A stretch of 64,000 nucleotides of DNA, from the NCBI GenBank assembly GCA_028095005.1, contig CM051459.1, positions 203,585,902 through 203,649,901 on the forward strand. The letters are read 5' to 3'. Both the position numbers and the translations under genes were made by a program. The notes below the pieces were generated by a model. It did not search any database, was not told the origin of the DNA, and saw nothing but the letters and a program-made list of their open reading frames with translations. Position 1 is the first letter of the stretch; each line of letters opens with the position of its first letter. Origin of the DNA: Rhynchospora pubera (lineage: Eukaryota; Streptophyta; Magnoliopsida; Poales; Cyperaceae). Positions 11,151 to 21,360 of the stretch are shown here, piece by piece.

Positions 11151-14100
11151 ATATATTAAATTCTCTTTTATTTGCTCGAAGAAAAAACACATCTGCTAGA
11201 CTGCTACGGAACTTTACAAAAAATAGTAGTTTCATTTCGGGGATGATAAGTCAAATTCTCCAATTTCTCATCCGTACCTACCCATCCAAAAACGAAAAGG
11301 AAAAGGGCGTTCGGAGTGCTTCTCCTTGTTTTGGCTCCAGCGCCTCAACCCTCTCTTTCTCATGTCCTTTGTCTCACTTCCTTCCCTCTCCTTCGTATCC
11401 TCCGTTCCTGACATATGACGTGTTACCCCTCTTCTATCTTTTGTTCCTTGACTCTTGTCTTTCTCTCATCTACACTCATATGTTATATTAAAATGATCCC
11501 TTCTTATAACTAAGTGAGCATTTATTTTTGCAAGTTGATCTTGATCCCTTATTACATCTAATAAATGCACCGATAAAGTAATCAATTGTTACACCTAACT
11601 AAATATTATAATTTTAGTTGATTTTATCATATGTAATAGACTTTACAAGATGATCTCTTGTAATAACAACCAAAACATTTATATTTATAAGATGATCTCT
11701 TATTGTATGTAATAAATGCACTTATAAAATGATCTTTTGTTACAACAAACTAAACATTTACGCTTGTTAGTAACTCCTTTAATATAACAATTTTAGGAAT
11801 AAAAATAGAGGATTTAGAGCGAAAAATGAGAAAAATATGAGAGTCGTGAGAATGAGAGCACAGAAAAAGAGAAAAAAGGGAGAGAAATGAGAAGGGGGAA
11901 GAGAAAGGCTTGGATGAGAAGAAGGGAGACGAAAGGATTTGAGAGAGATCGGAGAGAAATAGAGAAACGCACGGAGAAGGAGAACGTAGGAGGGAAGGAG
12001 TGAGGAGATTATGAGTCGGAGAGAGACGATCAGACGAAAGAAAGGACGGAAGGAGGAAAAAGGAGAAAGACACTGTATCTCTGAATCTGATGCGCGAAGA
12101 GAAATGGAAGATACCGCTGGAATGGTACAGACGATTTTAGAGAATGACCAAGTAATTCCCGTTTCAATTTTATATCCGATCATGATCATTAGGCGAGTAC
12201 GTAGATGACAATCCAAAATGAGCACACTAGCATTTCATCCAATAGTGAGATTCCAAAATCAGCTCAGTAACTTGTTAACTTTTACAAATTTATTTTTGGT
12301 AGCAAATTTCAGAGGCAATTTTGGAAGATTAATTTGGAAGCTTGGAACAATTAGCTTTACAAAAAGCGTGGGTACAGAGGGTGCAAATTGAGATGCGTAA
12401 TTAGTAATTTCTGACAAAGTGCATCTTGTTAAATTTTATTTTCGTGGACTGGTGCTGGAACAGCTGAACCTGAGAAAGAAAGCTTTTCTCACAAAAGGAC
12501 CCAAACTAGCTTTTGCTTTCGTTGGGTGCGGTGTAAATAGAAAAGAAAACACAAAATAATTAATCTAAATATAATGACATCAGAAATTTATCGAATCTAT
12601 GCAACATCCAACAAAATGTAGACAATTTTATATGGTTGCACGTACTCGACTTAATAGGTGTCCTGGCTAGTAATTAAATCGGGCAGTACCAGTATGGATC
12701 TAAAGAATAAAGACTAGTAATAATTTTGTTGCTTAACTTTTTAATAAAAATTCAACAGGAAATTCAGTTTCATTTCAATTTTAGATTTTTTTATATATAT
12801 TGTGTTGCTTTTTTTTTTATTAGTATATATACTGTATTGTCATCTACCAACGTTTGTTTTTGTCAGTTCTTCAATAATGTGCATTAATTTCAAGAACCTA
12901 ATTATATGACGGAAATGTTCATCACATTTTGCAACAACATTCACATAATGGCGCTTGTTTTTTATCAACCTAGGAACCTAGTCTTTGACTCTTTTTACTA
13001 GGTCTGCTAAAAGGTACAATGAAAGTATGAAACGGACCGGTTTGACGTTCAATTCTAAAGTAGACTAACAAGCTAACAGCAGAATCCTTGGTAATCTTTC
13101 CATATCAAATCAGAAAGAGAGAGACAGCGAGAGAGGCGTGAATAAGTTCCACAACAAATAAATTAAGATGTAATCTAAACCCTTTAACTCGTGTTGATCA
13201 GATAATTAATCTGAATTAAGTTCCATACCATTTTATTGCCGAAATTTTTTAATGTAGGAATGAAATTAAGTTACACAGTTGGGAAGATGCCCCTGGAAGT
13301 TACGAAAATAGGAATGGAGTTTCTGATTTTCGTGCGGACATTGCATTCTCCTCTTAGCAGTGATATCAATTCATTAATTTCTCTGGAATTTGTACCAAAC
13401 AAATGCACGTGAGAAGATCGTTCAAAAAGCAATTTAAAATATAGATATGGAGAAACACGTTGCATTCAGTTGCGGATCCAAATACAAATGACCCCAAGCA
13501 CTTGCCTTGGGTCGTTTTTTAAAAATTAAGGATTCGGATAGTATAATTGCTCGGGCTTGAAAAATCACAGTATCTAGACTAAAATTCAGAAAATATTGGA
13601 CATGCCTAAAAATAATGTGTTGTTTAACTTTTTTTTTTATATTTTTTGGTGATTGATAGAGAAGATCATGAAAAATTGATTAGATTTATTAAAAAGATAA
13701 TGTATTTTGTAATATTTCAATTATATACGTTTAGAATGACTTTAATTATTAAATTTATTATTTATTTTATTTTTTAATTTTATTATATTATAATTGTGCC
13801 TGGATTAAAAAAATTTCTAGATCCAAAAGAAAAAAAGACATTCATAACATTCGAAAAAAAAAAAAGACAGTGGCATTCATAAACATCAATATACAACTCA
13901 TGTTTTATAATACATGAAGAGTTCAAAGTCAGTTAATTAGTGAGCTATATATGCTCGCTAAAAAGTTTGGATATATGATTTTTATATATATATTTTTTGT
14001 TAAAAGTTCTTAGGTAAATTAGTAACTTCAAAGTTCCAATTAGCAATTGCAAATCATTAGCAAAAATAACAAATAATCATAATTAAACTTGAAAGTAGAG

Positions 14101-14260
14101 AAAGTGTATCATGTATATCTAACATGATACACTTAAGGAGGGAGAACTTATCCTCCGTTTAGTTAAGCATAATGAGGAATAAAAAGACATAAAAATACTT
14201 AAAATAAGAAGTCAAAAGTCCAAAACACCCTTCGCATGTTAATCAAAATTTTACTTAATT
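11151..14260. other. Intergenic, no gene recognised
   Basis: About 3.1 kb, mostly AT-rich. It contains a pyrimidine-rich patch (11320-11470), the purine-rich block listed separately, and a strong small hairpin at 14102-14134 (13-bp stem AAGTGTATCATGT, 7-base loop). No gene, tRNA or paired transposon ends were recognised. Confidence 0.3.
11807..12075. repeat. Purine-rich (GA-rich) tract
   Basis: About 270 bases dominated by G and A on this strand (GAGAGA, GGGAGAAA units). It produces long Ser/Phe/Leu-rich open frames on the complement that are compositional artefacts. Such tracts can adopt triplex structures or act as GAGA-type elements, but nothing here ties it to a promoter. Confidence 0.6.
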
Positions 14261-14277
14261 AAGAATTAGTGAATTTT

Positions 14278-14308
14278 CTAGGTAGTCACTACCTAGCTTG
14301 TCAAAAAA
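14278..14308 (+). mobile_element. Micro-retroposon: hairpin plus poly(A), 17-bp TSD
   Basis: A 31-bp insertion made of CTAGGTAG-TCA-CTACCTAG (8-bp stem, 3-base loop), then CTTGTC and a short A-run. The perfect 17-bp direct repeat AAGAATTAGTGAATTTT flanks it at 14261-14277 and 14309-14325. A close relative of the hairpin (CTAGGTAG-CTG-CTACCTAG) stands at 43720-43738. The layout is that of a LINE 3' end truncated almost to nothing. Confidence 0.72.
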
Positions 14309-14325
14309 AAGAATTAGTGAATTTT

Positions 14326-15003
14326 TATGCATAACAAAATTGATCAGCCAATCAGCCATAACATGTACAAAACATAATAGGTAAATAGTGCTTCCAATAT
14401 ATTTGTATAATTAACAAATTAGTACAATGAAAATATAAGAATACAAATAATTACGTGCGCCTTTCTATAGTTGTGAAACAAGCAAGAGCCAAGCTGTACC
14501 ACAAGTGATACCAACATCATCGCCAGTAAGCTAACAACATAAAAGGGATCTTTTGTGTTGATTTTAACATACCTAGAGTATTATTTTAGAAAATGTTATT
14601 AGTAGTAGTACATAAAATGTTACAAATAAGGATAGAATATGTTAATATTTTAATATTTGTTTCTCATCATTTATAAATGAACGTGAACATTGGATTCCTT
14701 GAGACTAATTTTTACCATATGTGATTGAAAAAAATACTGCAAATTTTATTACTTAATACTATTATATGCTTATTTTCCATAATAGTTATTAGCTCTTCAT
14801 ATTTGAATATGACACACAAAGAGCATGCTATTAAATGAACAATAAGATCAAATTCAAAATATCATCTGATAGTTAGAGAATTGAAAATTAAATTCAACCA
14901 TGCATTCCACATAAAAAGAAAAAAAAAACTTTGTTTTATATAATAAATCATAAGTACAAAGGAGAATGCATTGGAAAGTGTGCACGGAAATCAAATTCTG
15001 TGC
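14326..15003. other. Intergenic, no gene recognised
   Basis: AT-rich DNA ending at the target-site duplication of the next hAT element. No gene, RNA or paired repeat was seen. Confidence 0.3.
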
Positions 15004-15011
15004 ATTCAGAG

Positions 15012-15300
15012 TAGGCCTGCCGACGGTATACCGTCCTACTCGTTCCGTGCACGTTCCGTCCAAACGGAACGAGTGGCGGAACAGATTTCGGTATTCGTTT
15101 TTTAAACGGAACGGTAAACGGAACGGATTTCGGCATACGTTGGTATGAAATACAGTGTAAATTGAGTCGTTCCGCTACGTTCCGTCCATTCCGTTGCAAA
15201 CGGAACGAATAACGAATCGTTTCAGTGCATACCGTTTTTGGAACGGAACGGCAAACGGAATGGCTCATTCCGTTGCCGTTTCGAACGTTAACCAGGTCTA
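15012..15300. mobile_element. hAT-type MITE (CGGAACG family), 8-bp TSD
   Basis: A 289-bp element with ends TAGGCCTG / CAGGTCTA, flanked by the perfect 8-bp duplication ATTCAGAG (15004-15011, 15301-15308). The interior is dense in ACGGAACG and its complement CGTTCCGT in both orientations, giving many small hairpins. The 8-bp duplication and TAGGNCTG ends fit hAT. The same family occurs at 16003, 23444, 50261 and 51859. Confidence 0.9.
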
Positions 15301-15308
15301 ATTCAGAG

Positions 15309-15946
15309 GTTGTCAACCGAGAAGCATGATCGGCACGGAAATAAAAAACTCTATTCCTATTTTCGTAATTTCAAAGGTAATCTTCCTAAAGTCGTCACTT
15401 TATTTAATGTAATTCCTATATTAAAAAATTTCGGTTTTATTGCATTCAAGTCAATTTTAGTACAAACCTCAAGAAAAGAAGAAACCAAAAAAAGTAAAAC
15501 TTAGTACAATAATATTCTTTTTTAGTGACTGATAAATAATGCGTTTATTGCGTGGTGTGTAAATTAGAAGGGCTGAAATGGTTTTTCCATGCGGTTATAT
15601 AGCCCCATTCAAACTATTAATGTGGCCGAGATTCCGATTACACTTGTATCGTATATAGAATGTGGGGCACATTGCACAAAAAATTCATGACTGTGTTGGA
15701 ACGATGATATGCATGTAATTTAGTATACACTTTTATTAAAGGCAAGTATTAAAAATTCTAATTGATTTTTATTTTAATTTTAATTTTAATTTTAATTTTA
15801 ATTTTAATTTTTGGCGAGTTAAGAATTATCACCGGCAGAAGTAAGAGCTCACACAAGTTCCTAGCACCTTTGCCACCTAAAGAGACTACATTGCGTGCTA
15901 AATTGGGTAATTGAGATTTGAGAATTGAGCACCATTCAAAGACTTT
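15309..15946. other. Intergenic with a TTTTAA simple repeat
   Basis: A TTTTAA hexamer array runs at about 15770-15812. Otherwise the DNA is AT-rich with no recognisable gene. Confidence 0.35.
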
Positions 15947-15958
15947 GAACCTCGTACC

Positions 15959-15990
15959 TTTTTTTTTTTTTAAGAAACCTCCTCGTGGGA
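15959..15990 (-). mobile_element. 32-bp insertion with poly(A) on the minus strand, 12-bp TSD
   Basis: The direct repeat GAACCTCGTACC (15947-15958 and 15991-16002) flanks a 32-bp insert that reads, on the complement, TCCCACGAGGAGGTTTCTT followed by a run of A. This resembles the micro-retroposons at 4970 and 14278 but lacks a strong hairpin. The right-hand copy of this repeat later supplied the TSD CTCGTACC of the adjacent hAT element. Confidence 0.5.
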
Positions 15991-17074
15991 GAACCTCGTA
16001 CCTAGGTCTGTCAATATACCGTCGTTTCGAACGTTTTCGTTTCGTTCCGTCTAAAATGAAACAGAAGTGGAAGGAAAAGTAGTTTCATTTTCAGAAACGG
16101 AATGGAAATGGAACGTTGAAATGAGAAATTTAAATGTAAAATGAATGTGGAAGTGAAATTTCCGTTCCGTTTAACGAAATGGAACAGAAATGGAATGGTT
16201 TTCTGTTTCAAATTTTGAAGTGGAATGGAAACGGAATGATGAATTTCCATTCCATCTCACACGTTTGACACACTACTAGAATGTCAATTATTTGCTTCGC
16301 AAAAAAGCGTCCCTATTCCGACACGAAAAGCTTTCTGCGTCCACCTAAAGACGTTAACTAAGCGACCCCGATACTCTAGCCGCTAATAATAAACACCTGT
16401 GTCGCGACGCGGATTACTTAACGCGTCCCTATATCTGTGTCGGGATAACGACGCATCCCATGTTTTCTGATCGCTTATTCAAATAGTAAGCGCGTCTCTA
16501 TTTAGAGGTTACTATGTCGGTATACTGACGCCTTTATTAAGCGACACAAATAATATATATTGTCAGAATTTAGCGGGACCCACAATTTATAATAGTCGGC
16601 ATACAGACGTCTTTGTTTAGCGACAGAGATAATTTATTGTCAGAATTTAGCGGGGTCCACAACCTATTAGAGTCGATATAACGACACCTTTGCTCATCGA
16701 CACAAAATTTATTGTCGAAACTTAGTGGGGCCCACTGTATCCGCATTTTTCTGTGTTGCTGTATATTAGATCAAAGTCATCAGTATAGCCACATCAATTA
16801 CATTTATACAGCCATTCAATTCTTTCCGGTACCAATTTAGTACCACCACTATTTAATTCATATGATTTTAATTATTCACAACTATTTAGAATTCACAAAC
16901 ATACATATATTCACATTGAATCAAATAAAAATCACACAAATATCTATTATGCATTGAGCTACAAATCAACATCCAATAGAAATAACAAACTTGCATATGT
17001 TTTGATACAAATCAAAATTTCAAGTAAAAGGGCATGAAAATTTAAATCAGTCTAAACAAAACAAAAAAAATTTA

Positions 17075-17396
17075 GCACCTAAAACCAAAGAGCCACAATG
17101 CCGTGATGAATAATCTTTCTAACTAAAATTCTCATATCCATGCTCAGGTAGTTGTGGAGAGCTTGAATGCATGGAGCAACGTTTTCTTTTGTTTGTGTCA
17201 TTACTCAATCATATCTAATAAGAGATGATATGGTTATTTTGGTGAAATTTTATAATTCAATAGCTACATATTACTACTTAATAATAATCACATGTTGAGT
17301 ACTTACCGAGATTGAAATAGCCATGGTGGATGCCAGTTTTGGTGTCGAACATGTGATTTTCCAAAATAGTATGATTAGAGTTCACCGCGGCTCTAA
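17075..17396 (-). pseudogene. Exon-like pieces of unidentified origin inside the CACTA
   Basis: Two stretches read well on the minus strand. One, at about 17308-17396, gives AAVNSNHTILENHMFDTKTG... and ends at a good donor (CTCG|GTAAGT). The other, at about 17075-17175, gives VAPCIQALHNYLSMDMR... and runs into a TAG stop. They lie downstream of the GRWD1 pieces in the same orientation and would supply the tail of a chimeric transcript. I do not recognise either. They could be element-encoded or a fourth captured gene. Confidence 0.35.
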
Positions 17397-17553
17397 CTAA
17401 ACAAATTGAGGAAATGTGGCTGTATACACAGAGTCACAAGGTAATTGTTTCCTACTAATTAGTTAATTACCAATAACAAAATTTTAGCGTGGAACAATTC
17501 GAACTTGGCAAAATTTAACACATAAAATTTAACTTGGTTCAAGAAATAAGTAC

Positions 17554-17855
17554 CTGGTGAACAAACGGGAGCTGAGGTGGCAAATTTTCAATTTCAGGCG
17601 TGTTGACTTGCTCATTTGCCTTTGTTTTGAACTCAATCTCCTCTTCTTCGTCCCTTTCTAGTGACAGGTTCCATATCCTACACATATATAGATTGACATA
17701 TAGTGCCAAATAAAAGAAACATACTTTTCAAAAATGCAGTTGATCATAGTGCTTATGATACAGCCTAGGTCGATGCTTCATGCGGACTCTACAGATGTAA
17801 TTGGTTTCTTATGGTACTTGAAATGAGCCACTAGAGCATCATCCTTCAAGACCCA
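17554..17855 (-). pseudogene. Captured fragment of a GRWD1-type WD40 gene
   Basis: Two exon pieces. 17787-17855 reads VLKDDALVAHFKYHKKPITSVE. 17554-17677 reads IWNLSLERDEEEEIEF followed by NLPPQLPFVHQ, and keeps both splice signals (acceptor TGTAG before it, donor CAG|GTACTT after it). These match two neighbouring segments of the plant glutamate-rich WD-repeat protein GRWD1, a ribosome-biogenesis factor: AHFEYHKHPITSIEW, and IWDLSLE-DEEEE...LPPQLLFVHQG. The gene is far from complete and a stop follows the first piece, so this is a transposon-captured fragment rather than a working gene. Confidence 0.8.
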
Positions 17856-18608
17856 CCAAATATAGTAAATAAAACAATGAATTGGGTTCTATTATACAAC
17901 TTGAATTAAAATGGATGAACTCTGACACCAAAGATGCCTATAAATTCTTTGTAAAACACTTTTATCCAACTGAACTGGACACCGATTTCATGTCAAAACT
18001 TGTATAAATGGCATTTAGGATCATTGGTGATTCACATATTTAACACGTTCTAATACTAACAAATCAATGTACACTTCCCATGATTAAAAATGGAACATAG
18101 CAATGGAGATACCTCATTTAGCCACTCAAACACACTCAAGCACTTTTAATTGAGAGTATGGGCACTTACAGCATGGTGTGCATAGGGAGGTTTGCCTTGG
18201 CAATCAACATACTTGGCCATGATGGAGAACTCTATCGGCCCAATTCTTCTATCTCAAAGCAATTACTATACTGCCTTGTATAACTGCCAGATCAATTGGT
18301 AAAAGAAAAGATAGTTTAGATCACAACATCATTTGTTCTTGGCATTTCAGCAAACACCTTATATGCAAAGAAAGATAAAAAATTCAGAAAACGAATCTAA
18401 ATGATAACCTCTGCTACAGTGCTACTTCAGACAATCCATCAAACATGTTCAATGCATATGTTCAGACATAGTCTTGGTCAAATTACATATCAACCCATCT
18501 CTTCCTGTTATATATAGGGTTCTGCAATCTGAAACACTTTTGTTTTTAACATGGACTTACATTTTTAGTATGAAAAAACATTGACATAAAATGAGTATGA
18601 TAATCTTA

Positions 18609-18845
18609 CCTTTGTTCCTGGCATGTCGAGTAGTCAAGATCAAGTTTTATCAACAATAGATCTTCAATCCAAAAACCTTATGCTAAATTATAAAAAAAAA
18701 TATCAAGAAAGATCAAATAAATTAAATGCTACTTTGATCAAGTGAACTCTGTCGAGTGTCGAACTTTGATACGTTAGCATTTGAGTGCCTCCGAATGCAA
18801 TTATTATTGCGTTCAGGTTGTGGTCTACTACAACAAAAGCATGTG
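18609..18845 (-). pseudogene. Captured fragment of a class 3 lipase gene
   Basis: The minus strand reads HAFVVVDHNLNAIIIAFGGTQ (about 18772-18842), matching the AFVGVD-LNAIIIAFRGTQ strand of plant class 3 (alpha/beta hydrolase) lipases. After a gap comes WIEDLLLIKLDLDY (about 18620-18665), matching NWVEDLFWKQLDLNY, which is the next segment of the same proteins. One base then appears lost, giving a frameshift before a MPGTK-like stretch. The catalytic GHSMGGA segment is absent. It lies between the LIM and GRWD1 fragments on the same strand. Confidence 0.68.
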
Positions 18846-18974
18846 CGACAAAAAAAAAAAACAGTGGCACGTTATACATTTTCAAAAAAAATAATAATTG
18901 TAAATTATTACATTTTGAAAGTGACGCCTAAATCTTCAAATTAATTAGTAATCAATAATTAAACAAGAATATTC

Positions 18975-19077
18975 AACATTTCACCATCGTGGCGGCAGCA
19001 GAAGCACGACTTGTGCACGACGTTGTCGCCGTCGTCGTCCCGTACACCGTCTTCCCACACGCCCAGCACTTGCTCAT
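18975..19077 (-). pseudogene. Captured fragment of a plant LIM-domain gene
   Basis: From an ATG at 19077 the minus strand reads MSKCWACGKTVYG, the opening of a plant WLIM/PLIM zinc-binding domain (KCxACxKTVY). A frameshift follows, and the next frame gives NVVHKSCFCCRH, matching the second half of the first zinc finger (VYHKSCFRCxHC). LIM proteins of this type bundle actin, but the fragment has lost the rest of both LIM domains. Its ATG would be the first start codon of a minus-strand chimeric transcript. Confidence 0.68.
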
Positions 19078-20660
19078 TATTCTCACGCCCAAGACGAACA
19101 GGCCAGGTCAGATTAGGGGCGGCCGCAAGGCGACTTCTGATTAAGAATGGTTTAGGTGTTTTCGTGAATAGAAAAATGAGGGGCGTGGGGAACACATGGA
19201 AAATTGGACTGTCGAACCATTGATTCTACCTCGATTAGGAAAACGCAGATGAAACATTCACACCGATCTAGGAAGCGGACCGATCGAACATCTCTCAGGC
19301 GAAGAAGATCAACACCGCATCCATTGCTGGAAAAATTCAAAATCGGTACTTTGTCGAAGGGGTTGGGGTTAGGGCTTGAAGGAGAGAGTGTCAAAAGAAA
19401 GAGAATTCATTTCAACGTGAAGCGAGTGAGAGGTGAGCGACGAGAGGCGAACGGGCGGCGGAGCAGAGAGATGGAAGCCCTCTGTACAGACGAAACTTGA
19501 ATGAATCGCTAGTTAGGGTTTGCATAGGTCTAAAGACGGTTATGTTGATATGGCGGCGGGCCCTATGATTTTGGACTGACCAATTTGAAATTGGACAGAA
19601 AAATGGAGCGAACAATTTAGAATAGATTTTTTTTTTTAGGTCGCCACAAGCAAACAAATTGTATTAGAAGAAAAAATATTATAATCTTATTAGAAATCAA
19701 TTTATTTATTTTTGGTTTTTTTATTATATTTATTTTCAAATATTATATTCACTTCTATAAGCATATAAATTATATGATCAACGAAATAATTTTGACAAAT
19801 TAGATTAAATGTAATAATCAAATAAAGATATTCAATTTACCAATAATTCATCTGACTAAACGAAAAGTCACTATCATTTTTTTTTACAAAATGATGATTA
19901 TTCAACTAACCTACGCATCATGTTGTACAACTACATTATTTAATCATATGGGAGAGAAGGTGAGACATTAAAAGGGAGGGTAAAAAAAGGACCTACACGC
20001 ATCATGTTGTACAACTACATTATTTAATAATATTTTTTAGTGCAAAACTAATTGCACTGATCCTTCATGTAATACACTTAGATATAATTAGATCAAATTG
20101 CTAATATTTTTAGTTCAAACGCATTGAAGCTCAATTTTCGATATTAAATGGCTAATCTGAATCGCTCAATTTATTTTACTAGATTAAAAAATAAATATCT
20201 TTTATAAATTTTAAAAATATTGTTAAAATCTTTTATGATATAAAATTTGGCTTACTATGATATTTTAATATATACATGAAATTAGTTAAAATTTATATAA
20301 AAGATGTCATACGTTCAGTCAAATTAAATTTGTATAGTTATGCACAAGTGATATAAGGTAGTAATAAACTTAGGTTCAGTCAGATTTCAACGCATACATA
20401 TAATGGTAAAAATAATATGCGTTAGTAAATAAATTCATCAAAGGATATTTAAAAAAAATTAACCGTGTCTAAGTCATATTGTAATTTATTCTAATTTTTT
20501 TTCACTAAAAATATATTAAAAAATATTTTTTAAATGAAAAAATAATATTTTTAATTTGGAAATAAGTCTATAAATAATCATCGATTTATATTTAAATGTA
20601 TTTGGGCGAGATTTATGGGAAAAACATACTAGCATGTACAAAAATAAGAAATCCATCATA
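19078..20660. other. CACTA interior: GC-rich leader-like segment, then AT-rich DNA
   Basis: 19080-19560 is markedly richer in GC than its surroundings and, on the minus strand, precedes the LIM fragment and carries AAACCCTAA at about 19512-19520, a motif common in plant 5' regions. It may be the captured promoter or leader of the chimeric unit; this is an inference. Overlapping short frames here on both strands do not match known proteins. 19660-20660 is AT-rich with nothing recognised. Confidence 0.35.
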
Positions 20661-20679
20661 TTTTTGTAACTCTTAATGC

Positions 20680-20885
20680 GTGTCTTTTTTTCGTGTTATA
20701 TTGTGTCGTGCCGTGTTCGGAAAATTAACGTGTCGTGTCGTGTCTATTTCATCAAAGTCGGACACGACACACTTTGGACACAACACGCATAAGTTCTCGT
20801 GTCATGTCCGTGTCTTGCCGTGTCGTACCACTTCCGTTCCGTACCGTGTCGTGCCGTGTTCGAACACGCCGTGTTTTTTTAGAAC
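20680..20885. repeat. CGTGTCGTG-rich repeat block
   Basis: About 200 bases of repeated GTGTCGTGCCGTGT and its complement ACACGACAC in both orientations, similar in style to the CGGAACG hAT MITEs. I could not define terminal repeats or a duplication, so the class is open. The short open frames across it are repeat artefacts. Confidence 0.5.
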
Positions 20886-21360
20886 ACTGGCAATACGTGT
20901 GTGTATCTTACCAATGCACATGTGTAGTGTCATTTAAAAAAAAACACTAGTAATAATTACTATATTTACCTTTTCTTATCCCTTCACCTTACACAGCTAA
21001 ACAACGTAATGATATAACGAGAAAATAAAAAATGATATCATTAATTCTTTTAAGTTTTGAGCATGCATATAAATTTCGATTAAAATAAATTCTAAAAAAA
21101 CCTTCAAGCAACCAAAATTGAGGGAGTTGGCGGAAAATAAGATTTTGGCGCCAATATTTCGCGCCATAAATGAAAAAGTTCCGGTTATGTAAAATTTGGG
21201 ACAAAAAATTGGCGTCGTCAGTAAAAAAAAAACATAAACTTTGGCGCAAAAATTAGTTACGTATTAATATTATCGGGACACATTTTCACTATCTATAACA
21301 TGCATATTTCTTATTTGTGGATCTTTTCGACCATAAGTTACATAATTTCTAAATTATGCT

